DNA from: Rs1 sp000416275 | GTDB lineage: Bacteria; Pseudomonadota; Gammaproteobacteria; Pseudomonadales; Balneatricaceae | NCBI GenBank assembly: GCA_965243635.1 | Contig: OZ251574.1 | Coordinates: 2,480,001-2,544,000 of the forward strand | Direction: 5' to 3' | DNA length: 64,000 nucleotides | Part shown: one piece after another, positions 17,680 to 26,498 of the stretch | Layout: each line of letters starts with the position of its first letter | How positions within the stretch are numbered: the first letter of the stretch is position 1 | Notes under the pieces: model-generated | What the model saw: only the letters and a program-made list of their open reading frames with translations | Told to the model about the DNA's origin: nothing | Database searches by the model: none | Made by a program: the position numbers and the translations under genes

Positions 17680-17835
17680 ATGGACACAAATTCACCTCCA
17701 AATAAAATCCAACGATTACTAGCTGAAGATAAGCAAGTTCAGAAAATACTGGATAGGATCAAAGCAGGGCTAGACTACCCTGAAGAGAGTAATACTCTGG
17801 AACCTGCCCATATTTTCACACCGGAGCAGTTATGA
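17680..17835 (+). CDS. 51-aa AtzG-like small subunit of the amidase
   Basis: This 51-codon gene begins ATGGACACAAAT, 3 bases after the ATPase stop with GGAG upstream, and its stop overlaps the amidase start by 4 bases (ATGA). The peptide is charged and helical, ending LEPAHIFTPEQL. Small partner proteins of AtzE-type amidases (AtzG, DUF4089) are of similar size, sit in the same position and end with a comparable E-P-A-x-x-F-x-P motif. GatC plays the same part for GatA. I therefore read it as an amidase accessory subunit. The similarity is short, so a search is needed to be sure. Confidence 0.6.
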   Translation: MDTNSPPNKIQRLLAEDKQVQKILDRIKAGLDYPEESNTLEPAHIFTPEQL

Positions 17836-19193
17836 AAATAAAAAATAACAGCTTATCTGATAATGTTAGTGCGCTTGCAGCAGGCGAGGTCAATTCGGTC
17901 ACATTGGTTACACAGGCATTAAAAGCTGCTGAAAATTTAACATCGTTAAATGCTATCGTGTCTTTAAATGCATCCCAAGTATTGGCACAAGCGATAGCTT
18001 CAGATCGAAGGCGGGCACAGGGAATACAACTCAGCCCTATTGATGGGATACCAATTGCGGTAAAGGACAATTTTTTAACGAAAGATTATCCGACAACAGC
18101 CTGTTCCAATACTCAACCGTTAAAGTTTCAATTTCAAGATGCGACTATCGTTAGTAATTTACGAGCAGCTGGGGCTGTTATATTTGCTAAAACAAATATG
18201 CATGAATGGGCCTTTGGAGCGACGAATAGTAATAGTAATATAGGGCCTACATGCCATCCGTATGACAACACATACATTACCGGTGGAAGTAGCGGTGGAT
18301 CAGCTGCAGCAGTCAGTGCAGGTATCGTTTGTGCAGCATTGGGGAGCGATACTGGGGGATCAGTTAGGATCCCGTCATCGGCTTGCGGTGTTTATGGATT
18401 CAAGCCAAGCTACGGCCGCTCATCCAGATATGGAGTGTTACCTTTAAGCTGGTCACTTGATGCACCTGGGCCTATTGCATCCTCGCTCCAAGATATTGAG
18501 TATCTGTTACCTTATTTTTTAGGACCCGATGATAGAGATACAACCACGCTTAACTCGAAAAAATATAACCCAAAAAGTCAGCATGCAGGATGCAAGTTAG
18601 TGCATTTAATTGGGCCTGGACTTGAACGAAGTGAAGAAATAGATGCTGCGGTAAAGTCTTTTTTATCCACGGTGAAGGAAGTAAGAGAGGAATCGCTTCC
18701 TAATGTTGGACGGTATTTTGTCAGTTGGGAAACTATTTTGCACGCAGAGGCCGCTGCTTATCACAGTGAAAAATTAAATACTGAGAAAGATAATTTTTCT
18801 GATACCACACGAATCCATTTGACAGCAGGTATGAGAATAACAGCAGTACAATTTCTTAAAGCACAAAGGTTAAGGGCGGAGTTTTGCAAAATCATCAATC
18901 ATCAATTGGGTGAATGGGATGCATTAGTTGTACCCACTTTACCAGTAGCAGTACCTAAACATGATGAACAATGGCAGGTTTTTTCAGGGCGCAATGTGTC
19001 AACTCAAGACAGTATGACCTGGTTTTGTTGGTTGGGAAATCTAGCAGGCTTACCTTGTGTCAGTATTCCCATTGGAACCAGTAGCAGCGGTTTGCCTATT
19101 GGAGTGACTTTAATGGGTAAACCAGGAAAGGATGAAGAGTTATTAGCGCTTGCAAAAATAATAGAAAAATCTAGATTGGACGGGTTGAATTGA
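17832..19193 (+). CDS. Amidase signature family hydrolase (AtzE/GatA-like)
   Basis: This 453-aa enzyme of the amidase signature family hydrolyses a C-N amide bond in the cytoplasm. The Ser-cisSer-Lys triad is visible: Lys in IPIAVKDNF (about residue 77), the first Ser in ITGGSSGGSAAAV (about 153) and the nucleophile Ser in GSDTGGSVRIPSS (about 177). Length fits AtzE/GatA-type members. It is translationally coupled to the 51-aa peptide before it and followed after 1 base by the AmiC-like gene. Substrate is unknown; the context points to a short or aryl amide rather than Gln-tRNA. Confidence 0.9.
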   Translation: MKIKNNSLSDNVSALAAGEVNSVTLVTQALKAAENLTSLNAIVSLNASQVLAQAIASDRRRAQGIQLSPIDGIPIAVKDNFLTKDYPTTACSNTQPLKFQFQDATIVSNLRAAGAVIFAKTNMHEWAFGATNSNSNIGPTCHPYDNTYITGGSSGGSAAAVSAGIVCAALGSDTGGSVRIPSSACGVYGFKPSYGRSSRYGVLPLSWSLDAPGPIASSLQDIEYLLPYFLGPDDRDTTTLNSKKYNPKSQHAGCKLVHLIGPGLERSEEIDAAVKSFLSTVKEVREESLPNVGRYFVSWETILHAEAAAYHSEKLNTEKDNFSDTTRIHLTAGMRITAVQFLKAQRLRAEFCKIINHQLGEWDALVVPTLPVAVPKHDEQWQVFSGRNVSTQDSMTWFCWLGNLAGLPCVSIPIGTSSSGLPIGVTLMGKPGKDEELLALAKIIEKSRLDGLN

Positions 19194-19194
19194 T

Positions 19195-20325
19195 ATGAAA
19201 GAAAATTGTATTAATATTGGCGTTTTATTCTCCCAATCAGGACCGATGGCAGTTTCTGAAACTGCTCATTTGCAAGGCGTTTTGTTAGCCTGCGATGAAA
19301 TTAATGCCGGTGGCGGAGTGAAAGGCCAACAGCTCAATCCCATCATATTAGACCCAGAAGGTGATGATAGAAAGTATTCTGAGATGGCAACTCAACTGTT
19401 ATTACAGTACCGTGTGCATGCGATCTTTGGTTGCTGCCTATCATCCAGTAGGAAAGCGGTGCTACCAATCGTTGAACGGTTTAATGGTATTCTATTTTAC
19501 CCTTCAGTCTACGAAGGGTTTGAGTATTCATCGAATGTTATTTACGGCGGGGCGGTACCTAACCAGCTGATCATTCCTCTGATTGAGTACATATTCAAAC
19601 ATCATGGTAGGCGCATTGCTTTAATAGGGTCAGATACTCTCTATTCTCGAGAGATTAATCGGGTAGTTTGTGAGTTTTTGTCAGAAAGTGATGGCTATGT
19701 AGTCTCTGAACACTATTTACCCTTTAATCTAACTAACACAGCAGCCTCAAATATTATGGGCTTAGTGCTAAATGATGAAGTAGATACTATACTTTCTACA
19801 GTGGTAGGGGAGGCAAGTATTACTTTATACTCAAGTTATGCACAAATTGAAACGTCGAGTACTAAACCCCCCATCGCGTCTTTAACAACGACAGAGTCAG
19901 AACTCGCTAAAATGGAGCCATCTGTACGTGCTGGTCATTTAGCTGTTGCTACTTATTTCAGTACCTTGAACTCCTCTAATAATTTGTTATTTGTAGAGGC
20001 TTTTCAAAAAAAATATGGCTCTTCAGTGCAACCAAGTGTTTACAGTGAAACGGCCTATTCCTTAGTGCAGATGTTTGCTGCAGCGTTAGCCCAATGCCAA
20101 GAGTTCACATCAGATAACGTATTAGCCGCGATATCAGGCTCTGTTCTTAAAGCGCCGAAGGGAGATATATTTGTTGATATAGGCACTAATCACATGAGCT
20201 CTAGACCGTTAATAGGTATTGCCAATGAGCGGGGACAATATGATATTGTTTGGAAGAGTGAAAAAATAATTTGCCCAGACCCTTATCTTATTTCTTATAC
20301 TCGAAGCTTATCGGATGGCAAGTAA
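19195..20325 (+). CDS. amiC: AmiC-like cytoplasmic amide sensor
   Basis: This 376-aa protein has the Peripla_BP_6 fold (NIGVLFSQSGPMAVSETAHLQGVLLACDEIN at the start) but no signal peptide, as in Pseudomonas AmiC, the amide-binding negative regulator of AmiR. The ligand-loop motif FYPSVYEGFEYSSNVIYGG matches the AmiC/UrtA group. It begins 1 base after the amidase stop and is followed 3 bases later by the ANTAR gene, the same amiC-amiR order as in Pseudomonas. It probably holds AmiR inactive until an amide binds. Confidence 0.85.
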   Translation: MKENCINIGVLFSQSGPMAVSETAHLQGVLLACDEINAGGGVKGQQLNPIILDPEGDDRKYSEMATQLLLQYRVHAIFGCCLSSSRKAVLPIVERFNGILFYPSVYEGFEYSSNVIYGGAVPNQLIIPLIEYIFKHHGRRIALIGSDTLYSREINRVVCEFLSESDGYVVSEHYLPFNLTNTAASNIMGLVLNDEVDTILSTVVGEASITLYSSYAQIETSSTKPPIASLTTTESELAKMEPSVRAGHLAVATYFSTLNSSNNLLFVEAFQKKYGSSVQPSVYSETAYSLVQMFAAALAQCQEFTSDNVLAAISGSVLKAPKGDIFVDIGTNHMSSRPLIGIANERGQYDIVWKSEKIICPDPYLISYTRSLSDGK

Positions 20326-20328
20326 CCC

Positions 20329-20934
20329 ATGAAAGAGCACGTAAACCTAAGAAATTATCAGTTATTACGTAGGCTGCGTAAAATAAGAGTGCTAATCATT
20401 CATCCTGACGACCTAGATCGTAAAGTGTTACTTGATCACTTTAAGAGAATTGGTTGCCAAACTGATGCAGTGTGGCCTGCTCCAGAGAAATTAGAGCAAG
20501 GTATTGATGCAGTACTCTTTTTATTAGATACATTAGAAGCAAAAATTAGTTTAAACTGGATGTCTACTGACCAAGATCTAGCGAATATCGCTATTATCTC
20601 TTATGAAACACCCGATATTCTGGAACAACTTGCCAGATTGCATGTTCATGGTGTGATATCTAAACCTATTCGCATATTTGGGGTGCTTGCAGCTTTAACT
20701 ACAGCCATTGGTGTCGCAAAACATGAGAAAAGATTGCATCAGAGAATTCGTACTTTGGATGAAACTTTAAGATCGCGTCGTAAGATTGAACAAGCTGTTG
20801 CTATCTTAACAAAAATACAAGGTATATCTGAAGAACAGGCTTACAAAAAGCTTCGAGATAAATCTATGAAGGATAAAAAATCTATAGCCACGTTAGCAGA
20901 GGCAATTATCGCCTCAAGTTCATTGTGGGATTAA
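20329..20934 (+). CDS. amiR: AmiR-like ANTAR antiterminator
   Basis: This 201-aa regulator has a pseudo-receiver domain (about residues 15-125; HPDDLDRKVLLDHFKRIGC), a helical linker (HEKRLHQRIRTLDETL) and a C-terminal ANTAR three-helix RNA-binding domain (about 145-200; RRKIEQAVAILTKIQGISEEQAYKKLR). ANTAR proteins bind paired hexaloop hairpins in leader RNA and prevent termination. AmiC next door is the expected partner, and a candidate target lies in the operon leader at 12894-12927. It is the last gene of the operon. Confidence 0.88.
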   Translation: MKEHVNLRNYQLLRRLRKIRVLIIHPDDLDRKVLLDHFKRIGCQTDAVWPAPEKLEQGIDAVLFLLDTLEAKISLNWMSTDQDLANIAIISYETPDILEQLARLHVHGVISKPIRIFGVLAALTTAIGVAKHEKRLHQRIRTLDETLRSRRKIEQAVAILTKIQGISEEQAYKKLRDKSMKDKKSIATLAEAIIASSSLWD

Positions 20935-21144
20935 TTGATAAAGAAATGTAATTTTTTGTATATACAGGAAATAATCTTTATAAAATCAATCTATTTTATG
21001 GCTAAAATTAATTTCGAATTTGTTCGCTTTTGCAGTAGAACAAAATATTCAAAAAGAACTGATCCTCCACCATATAGAAGCCTTGAGGAACAGTTCAAAT
21101 CAAGATGAACTTGAGACGTTATTTCCCGTAAGTTTCACATTTTA
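20935..21144. other. Junction between the operon and the facing oxidase gene
   Basis: This short convergent gap holds no complete gene. A frame reading LHHIEALRNSSNQDELETLF (about 21055-21120, plus strand) looks protein-like and may be a gene remnant; it is unassigned. No strong terminator hairpin was found. Confidence 0.3.
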
Positions 21145-22320
21145 TCATACAGGTACAAATGACTCATTGTACTGAGTATAATCTTGCGAAAAAACGAAAT
21201 TGGGGACGGTGATTGAACTATCTTGATCATTGTCGAGGATACGCAGTACACTATCAATTGCCATTCTCATACATGGTTCAGTCCATCCAGCGTCAACGTG
21301 ATAAGATTCCCCAGCAAGGTATAGCTTTGATGTAGTGCTATATACCTGATTATACATCATGGGAACCTGGGTATCATTCCACTCCCGTTGATCATAGAGT
21401 CTGGCTGCACCTTTGGTGAATCGTTCCATTTCCCAATGTACGACATATGATTGAGAATAGTCGACATAATCAGAAAATAGGCCATTTACATTTATACAGC
21501 GCTGACATATTTCATCAAGCTGTCGTACACATAAATTAATAAGGTCACTATCGGAATATGATACAAGCTTATTGGCATCTCTCCACCAACTATAGCTAAC
21601 TAGCATCGCCCCTTTTTGATTCGTATCGACATCCAACTTTATCCCATAGGCATCCCTAATATAGGTATCCGTTGCAAACATCTGTGGCATGCTAAGGGCA
21701 GCGTTCTCCCAGAATGGTTCTTTCAGCGATACAAAAACCTTACAAGCAGGCTCCCAATGTGCACGTTTTAAAAAAGTTTGTAGGGAAGTCGGCCATTTAG
21801 ATGCGGCGGTTTCACGATTTACAGTTACTAAACTTGTTTCTGTGCCAAAATTCCAGCTAGGAATCGTGATGATAACATGATCATAATTGGTTTCAGTGAA
21901 TTTTTCGGACTCAATAGTCCATTTTCCGCCTAATTGTTCTTGTATTTGGGTTACCGGATTGTTCTGCCATATACTAAGAGGCGCCCCAAGGCCTGTAGAC
22001 ATCAAATCGTACATGGAGGTAGAGACTGATCCTCCTAGTTCCACACTATAAAATTCTGTTGTTTCGAACATCATGGATTCCCAAAAAATCTCGGTACCTA
22101 AATAGCGCGGAGATTTAACTTTCGAACCTCCAGTATCCACCATACTTTCATCGCTATAATGTGGACCAGGAGTATAGGTTCCATCAACAAAACGCCCTTG
22201 AATAAGAAAGAGATCTGATCCAAATCCATGAGCGAATGTTCGTGAGCTTACGGCAGCATAGCTCAACTTTATATTTTTAATCAGATCTAATGGTTGCGAC
22301 TTACTTAATGAGGACGCAAC

Positions 22321-22686
22321 ATGAAAAATTCAGATCAACTTTCTATCACCGCGACTGCTTTCGACCAGTGGCGAACTCAGCGAGCAAGTCGTAGTGAACG
22401 TACTCCGTTAGCATTACGACAGCAAGCTATCTCACTTTTTAAAAGTTATTCATCATCCAGCATCACTACCGCTTTAAAAATCAGTGGAACTCAGTTAAAG
22501 CAGTGGAAGATACTCCTTGCACCTAAAGATGAACACACTGATTTCATCCACTTACCCAGCTTAAACACGCCCTCCACAGAGCCACTAAATATCAGTCTTT
22601 CTTTTGCTAATGGAGCCTCAATGGTCTTTAGCGGCACTCTGTCTCCTACTGTGCTTCTCTCTATTATTCAGGAGTGCAAGCTATGA
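22321..22686 (+). CDS. tnpA: IS66-family accessory protein TnpA
   Basis: This 121-aa first gene of the IS66 element has the usual size and a helix-turn-helix-like N-terminal region (LALRQQAISLFKSYSSSSI). Its stop overlaps the tnpB start by 4 bases. It is needed for transposition of IS66 elements, although its exact role is not established. Confidence 0.85.
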   Translation: MKNSDQLSITATAFDQWRTQRASRSERTPLALRQQAISLFKSYSSSSITTALKISGTQLKQWKILLAPKDEHTDFIHLPSLNTPSTEPLNISLSFANGASMVFSGTLSPTVLLSIIQECKL

Positions 22687-23018
22687 TACAGCTCACCGCA
22701 CAGACTAAAATTCTGTTGGCGACTACACCGGCTGATTTTCGTTGTGGCATCGATGGCCTCGCCGCACTTTGCCGGTTAAAGCTCAAACATGATCCACGTT
22801 GTCAGACGCTGTTTGTTTTTATCAATCGCAGTAAAACCATGATCAGAGCGTTGGCTTATGATGGCACCGGCTTTTGGTTAATGACCAAACGCTTATCCAA
22901 AGGCAAGTTTTCTGGGTGGCCAACAACAGGGGTTATCAATGCCTTAGCAGCAACGGAACTTCGCGCGTTATTAAGTGGCGAGAGTTATTCACACGGCAAG
23001 GCAAACCTTGGTCTGTGA
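22683..23018 (+). CDS. tnpB: IS66-family accessory protein TnpB
   Basis: This IS66 Orf2 protein of 111 aa is recognised by the conserved core ADFRCGIDGLAALC and FVFINRSKTMIRALAYDGTGFWL. ATG 22683 overlaps the tnpA stop; a GTG at 22674 in the same frame is less likely. It precedes the transposase gene tnpC. Confidence 0.9.
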   Translation: MIQLTAQTKILLATTPADFRCGIDGLAALCRLKLKHDPRCQTLFVFINRSKTMIRALAYDGTGFWLMTKRLSKGKFSGWPTTGVINALAATELRALLSGESYSHGKANLGL

Positions 23019-23087
23019 GAAACTTTTTTTTGTTGCTGTATAAATCCTGCCCTATATCATCAACGTATCTTTTACGGAGCTGACCTT

Positions 23088-24689
23088 TTGAAAACCCAAT
23101 ATTCTGACATAAACACCCAAGCGCTAGACGCACTGATTCAACGCGTGAGTGAAGCTAAAGAGCATAACTTGGCTTTGACGCCAGAAGATTGTCAGTTACT
23201 TATTGATGCGTTACTAACGTTGGCCAGCATGCAAGAAAATCTTGCCAGCAATAGTATCACCATCCATAAATTAAAAAAGTTAGTGGGAATGGTTAAATCA
23301 TCGGAGAAGCTTCGCTCTAGCTTACAGAGCAATGCAAAAAAGTCGAAGAAAAAGAAGAAAGGTAACAAGTCCGACAGCCCCGTCGCCACCATCAAGCCTG
23401 TCGTTGTACACCATCCATTAGCAGACATGGCGAAGGGTGATGATTGCCCGGAATGTGATCGCGGAAAATTATATAAATACGAACCTGCAACCTTGCTACG
23501 CATTATAGGCCAGAGCCCCTTCCAGAGTGAGCAACATGTGATGGAGCGGCTGCGTTGTAATACTTGTGGTGCCTATTTTACTGCGCCTTTACCTGAGGAG
23601 GTATTAAACGATGGGGGTGCTAATCAGAAATACGGACATTCAGCCCGCTCTATCATGGGTATCGCTAAGTTTGGCATGGGTTCACCCTATTATCGTCAGG
23701 GAGCGATGCAAAATTTATTGGGCGTCCCTATCACAGCGTCCACTATCTTTGATCAAAACGAGCATTTATCCAATGCGCTTCACCCAGTGCTTAAACATCT
23801 CGTACTATTAGCGGCAAACGCCACTCACTATTACCTAGATGACACGACGAATCGCATCTTGGATGCAAAACCGATCATCAAAAAGCAGCGTAATAGTCAT
23901 AAAAGCAAAGAGCGAAAAGGAGTTTATACCTCCGGATTGATTGCCACTTTAGACACAGGGCAAAAAGTCACCTTATTTGAAACGAATATAGGTTATGCGG
24001 GGGAGTTTATTGATCAGATTTTACAAACGCGTGATCCCGCAAAGCCACCGCCGATATTGATGTGCGATGGGTTAAGCAGTAATAAACCTTCTAAGACTCC
24101 CTGCATCATGGCATTGTGCAATAGTCATGGTCGCCGGCAGTTTTATGATGTCATGAGTCATTTTCCAGAAGAGGTCGATTACCTTCTCGATAGCTATGGC
24201 ACTATTTGGCACAATGATGATGTCACTAAGGAGAAAAACCTGAGTGACCAAGGGAGGTTGATGTACCATAAAAAGCACTCACTTCCGGTTATGGAAGAGC
24301 TATTGGGGTGGGGGCAATCCATGTTGCAAAGCCAAGGTTCTACACAGGCGAAAGTTGAAGAAAATAGTGGATTGGGGAAAGCAATCCGGTATTTTATCAA
24401 GCACTACGAAGGGTTGGTACGATTTTGCTACGTTGCTGGTGCGCAGATAGACAACAACACAATGGAAGCGGCATTAAAGTTGGCGGTGTTAAATCGAAAA
24501 AATGCGAGTTTCTACAAGACCCAAGCGGGAGCAAGTATAGGTGACGTAATCATGTCGCTGATAGCCACTTGTATTCAATCTGGGGTTAATGCTTTTGATT
24601 ATTTCAATGCTCTACAGCGAGATAACCAAAAAGTCATCGATAATCCAGGAGAATACCTGCCTTGGAATTATCAAAAAAACAACACCTAG
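23088..24689 (+). CDS. tnpC: IS66-family transposase TnpC
   Basis: This 533-aa transposase starts at a TTG codon preceded by ACGGAGC. It has an N-terminal leucine-rich helical part, a Lys-rich basic linker (about 80-100), a zinc-finger-like cysteine cluster (CPECDRGK ... RCNTCGAYF) and the IS66 DDE domain (ATHYYLDDTTNRI with the first Asp, IDNNTMEAALKLAVLNRKN containing the Glu). It is intact. Confidence 0.92.
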   Translation: MKTQYSDINTQALDALIQRVSEAKEHNLALTPEDCQLLIDALLTLASMQENLASNSITIHKLKKLVGMVKSSEKLRSSLQSNAKKSKKKKKGNKSDSPVATIKPVVVHHPLADMAKGDDCPECDRGKLYKYEPATLLRIIGQSPFQSEQHVMERLRCNTCGAYFTAPLPEEVLNDGGANQKYGHSARSIMGIAKFGMGSPYYRQGAMQNLLGVPITASTIFDQNEHLSNALHPVLKHLVLLAANATHYYLDDTTNRILDAKPIIKKQRNSHKSKERKGVYTSGLIATLDTGQKVTLFETNIGYAGEFIDQILQTRDPAKPPPILMCDGLSSNKPSKTPCIMALCNSHGRRQFYDVMSHFPEEVDYLLDSYGTIWHNDDVTKEKNLSDQGRLMYHKKHSLPVMEELLGWGQSMLQSQGSTQAKVEENSGLGKAIRYFIKHYEGLVRFCYVAGAQIDNNTMEAALKLAVLNRKNASFYKTQAGASIGDVIMSLIATCIQSGVNAFDYFNALQRDNQKVIDNPGEYLPWNYQKNNT

Positions 24690-25836
24690 CCCATTGGTAA
24701 CGGGCTTTTAGACTTCCATTAAAAGTCACGCTATCTTCTCGTAAGCTCACGAATGTTCTATAGACATACAAAAAAGAGAGATTGAAGAATGATCCCCACC
24801 CGCCATCTCCAGCGCCAACTGTGTAGAACAGTGCGGCTTCATCTTCAGTCATGCCAACGCCACCAAAATTACCGACATTTAGGGGATCATAAGTAATTAC
24901 CGGATTCAAAATGACATCCCTGTATGTGTTTTTCCAATACGAGTTTACAACACCTTCCCAAAGTATTTGCCACGCTTGAGGGCTTTTAGCATAAGTGGTT
25001 GAAACAACCGCGAGAATCTTATCGGTAAACGCTTGCCATTTATCATAAACAGCCTGCAGTGCAGGTGTTGGCGGTTGTGTATCTTTTTTAAGCCAAAATG
25101 CTAATTCGGGTTGTGTGAGATCCTCTTGGTAACCTTCATTGTAATAAATCCCAGTATCTGCATATTCTGAACCAGGGTTAGGAAATCCTTCAGTGGCTAT
25201 GTTGTATTCATTTACATAATAGGATAAAACTGACTCGCCTAAGGCTGGGTCTTGTGATATTCCGCTGAGGAACGGTGGGAACCGCATTGCGCCACCTTCA
25301 AACGTTGCATATTGTGCACCATCTGTTGTGCGCTCGTCGTAATGGGTGTCGTGTCGGCCGCCAAGTCTATCGGTTGCTTCATACAGATGAATATTTTTAT
25401 ATCCGCATTTTAGAAGCTCATACGCAGCAGTAATTCCAGTAATGCCGCCACCGATTATCGCTATTTTTGAATCACCGGTAGTCGTAATACCGAGCCCTAT
25501 CGATTTGGTATCCATAAGCTTTCGGTAATTAAAGTTGAGGTCTGCAGGACCTGGAAAAGAAGAACCCCATGTAGTTTGCGCTGGAATTCGGAATTTCTTA
25601 TTTATGTTGAATGGTTTTGCAAGAGACATTATATCGAGCTCTCTGTTCAGGTATATTTGCGTAATTGCAAGAGCTTCGTAGCCAATACTAGAATACAAGT
25701 CTAGCTATAACGGAGCTCTAATTAGAATGTACTCTTTGTTTTAATTAAAAACAATGATCATTTATTTTTCGCCGCTTGGGGTTGTAAGCCGCACCGCTGA
25801 AGGCTTTGCCAAGCTAAAGCTATAGGAAAACTAACT

Positions 25837-26092
25837 GGGGTTTAGCGCACATCGCCTCAGTGTTAACCTTAAAATCGTAAATAATTGATTTTTCAAGCGA
25901 TCTTGAAGTACTTAACAAATCTCATTAAACGAACGTTTGTTGAGACCAATTTAATAGTGCTGTGAATTGACTTAAATTATGAATTTTTTGTCTCGTAAAG
26001 CTGTCTCAATGATCAAAACACCGAGAACTCATCGAAATTGTCCTTTTTCAGAGTAACTAAGGTTAATTTCGAGGGAATGTGCACCAAACCCC
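25837..26092 (+). repeat. Inverted-repeat-bounded element (family C, copy 1)
   Basis: The element begins GGGGTTTAGCGCAC and ends GTGCACCAAACCCC, 12 of 14 terminal bases matching as an inverted repeat. The match continues imperfectly inward through TTAACCTTA. The first 145 bases are homologous to a non-coding block at 44400-44532 in the opposite orientation. It has no ORF of note and lies exactly beside the third rpiR-tail copy, so it could be the end of the mobile unit that brought the island. Confidence 0.6.
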
Positions 26093-26294
26093 TAAATGCT
26101 ACTCAGCGCTTCCATAAACAGCCATTATTTCTAGTTTTAGAGCACTAGTAAGATACTAATGATCAGTGACGACTCGCTAAATGCGCAAGGCAGTGATGTG
26201 CATGTTAGCGGCTGTTAATTGATCATTAATTCTTCAATAAAACATTATTTTGATTTCAATAATACTGATAATATGTGGCTAGCGCTTAGCATTG
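26093..26294 (+). repeat. rpiR-tail repeat, copy 3
   Basis: Starting at TAAATGCTACTCAGCG, this block matches the last codons of rpiR and its downstream flank (12231 onward, and 12490 onward in copy 2), with scattered substitutions. The shared text ends near TAGCATTG. The original neighbour of rpiR was therefore probably nhaA, and the island lies between the copies. Confidence 0.75.
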
Positions 26295-26498
26295 CTGATT
26301 TAGCGCGCTCTTTTTAAGCTTTGCTAATCGCAGTAAATAAAGATTGTCACATAGCGCGGCTGTGCTTTTAAATGACTAAATGAGAGTAAGAATGAAAATT
26401 ATTAAAGATTTCGTAGATAATGATTCGGCGAGCGGTATTTTGTTAATACTAGTGACTGTGTTGGCACTACTACTCAGTAACTCGGCATTTTCTGATAT

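Larger units (their letters stand above)
22234..24758 (-). mobile_element. IS66-family insertion sequence with 8-bp target duplication
   Basis: The element spans 22242-24750 (2509 bp). Its ends are GTGAGCTTACG on the left and CGTAAGCTCAC on the right, with 17 of the first 21 terminal bases matching in inverted orientation. The target GAATGTTC is duplicated at 22234-22241 and 24751-24758, as expected for IS66 (8 bp). It carries the three-gene set tnpA, tnpB and tnpC on the plus strand and disrupts the flavin oxidase gene. The open frames are intact, so it may still be active. Confidence 0.93.
21145..25629 (-). pseudogene. Flavin amine oxidase / amino-acid monooxygenase-like gene, split by an IS66-family element
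   Basis: The gene runs on the minus strand from ATG 25629 and is interrupted at 24750-22242. Removing the IS and one 8-bp target copy joins 293 codons to 362 codons in frame, giving a 655-aa protein. The FAD-binding motif GGGITG is at residues 60-65, with Glu84 in the following LYEATDRLGGR. The C-terminus has the family motif LAGESYHVDAGWTEPCM. The fold is that of flavin amine oxidases (amine oxidases, L-amino-acid oxidases, tryptophan/phenylalanine/lysine 2-monooxygenases). The length and an amidase next door favour a 2-monooxygenase making an amide, but this is inference. As it stands the gene is broken. Confidence 0.85.
25630..26391. other. Right edge of the amide island
   Basis: No gene is present. 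The stretch contains the promoter side of the oxidase gene, a 256-bp inverted-repeat-bounded element (25837-26092) and the third copy of the rpiR tail flank (26093-26294). The nhaA start follows. Confidence 0.6.

Noticed and set aside
25930..25943. CGAACGTTTGTTGA as a TetR operator for the regulator at 47782
   Set aside because: It also occurs at 44425-44438, but it sits within a longer homologous block, so conservation does not single it out, and it is absent from the tetR intergenic region.
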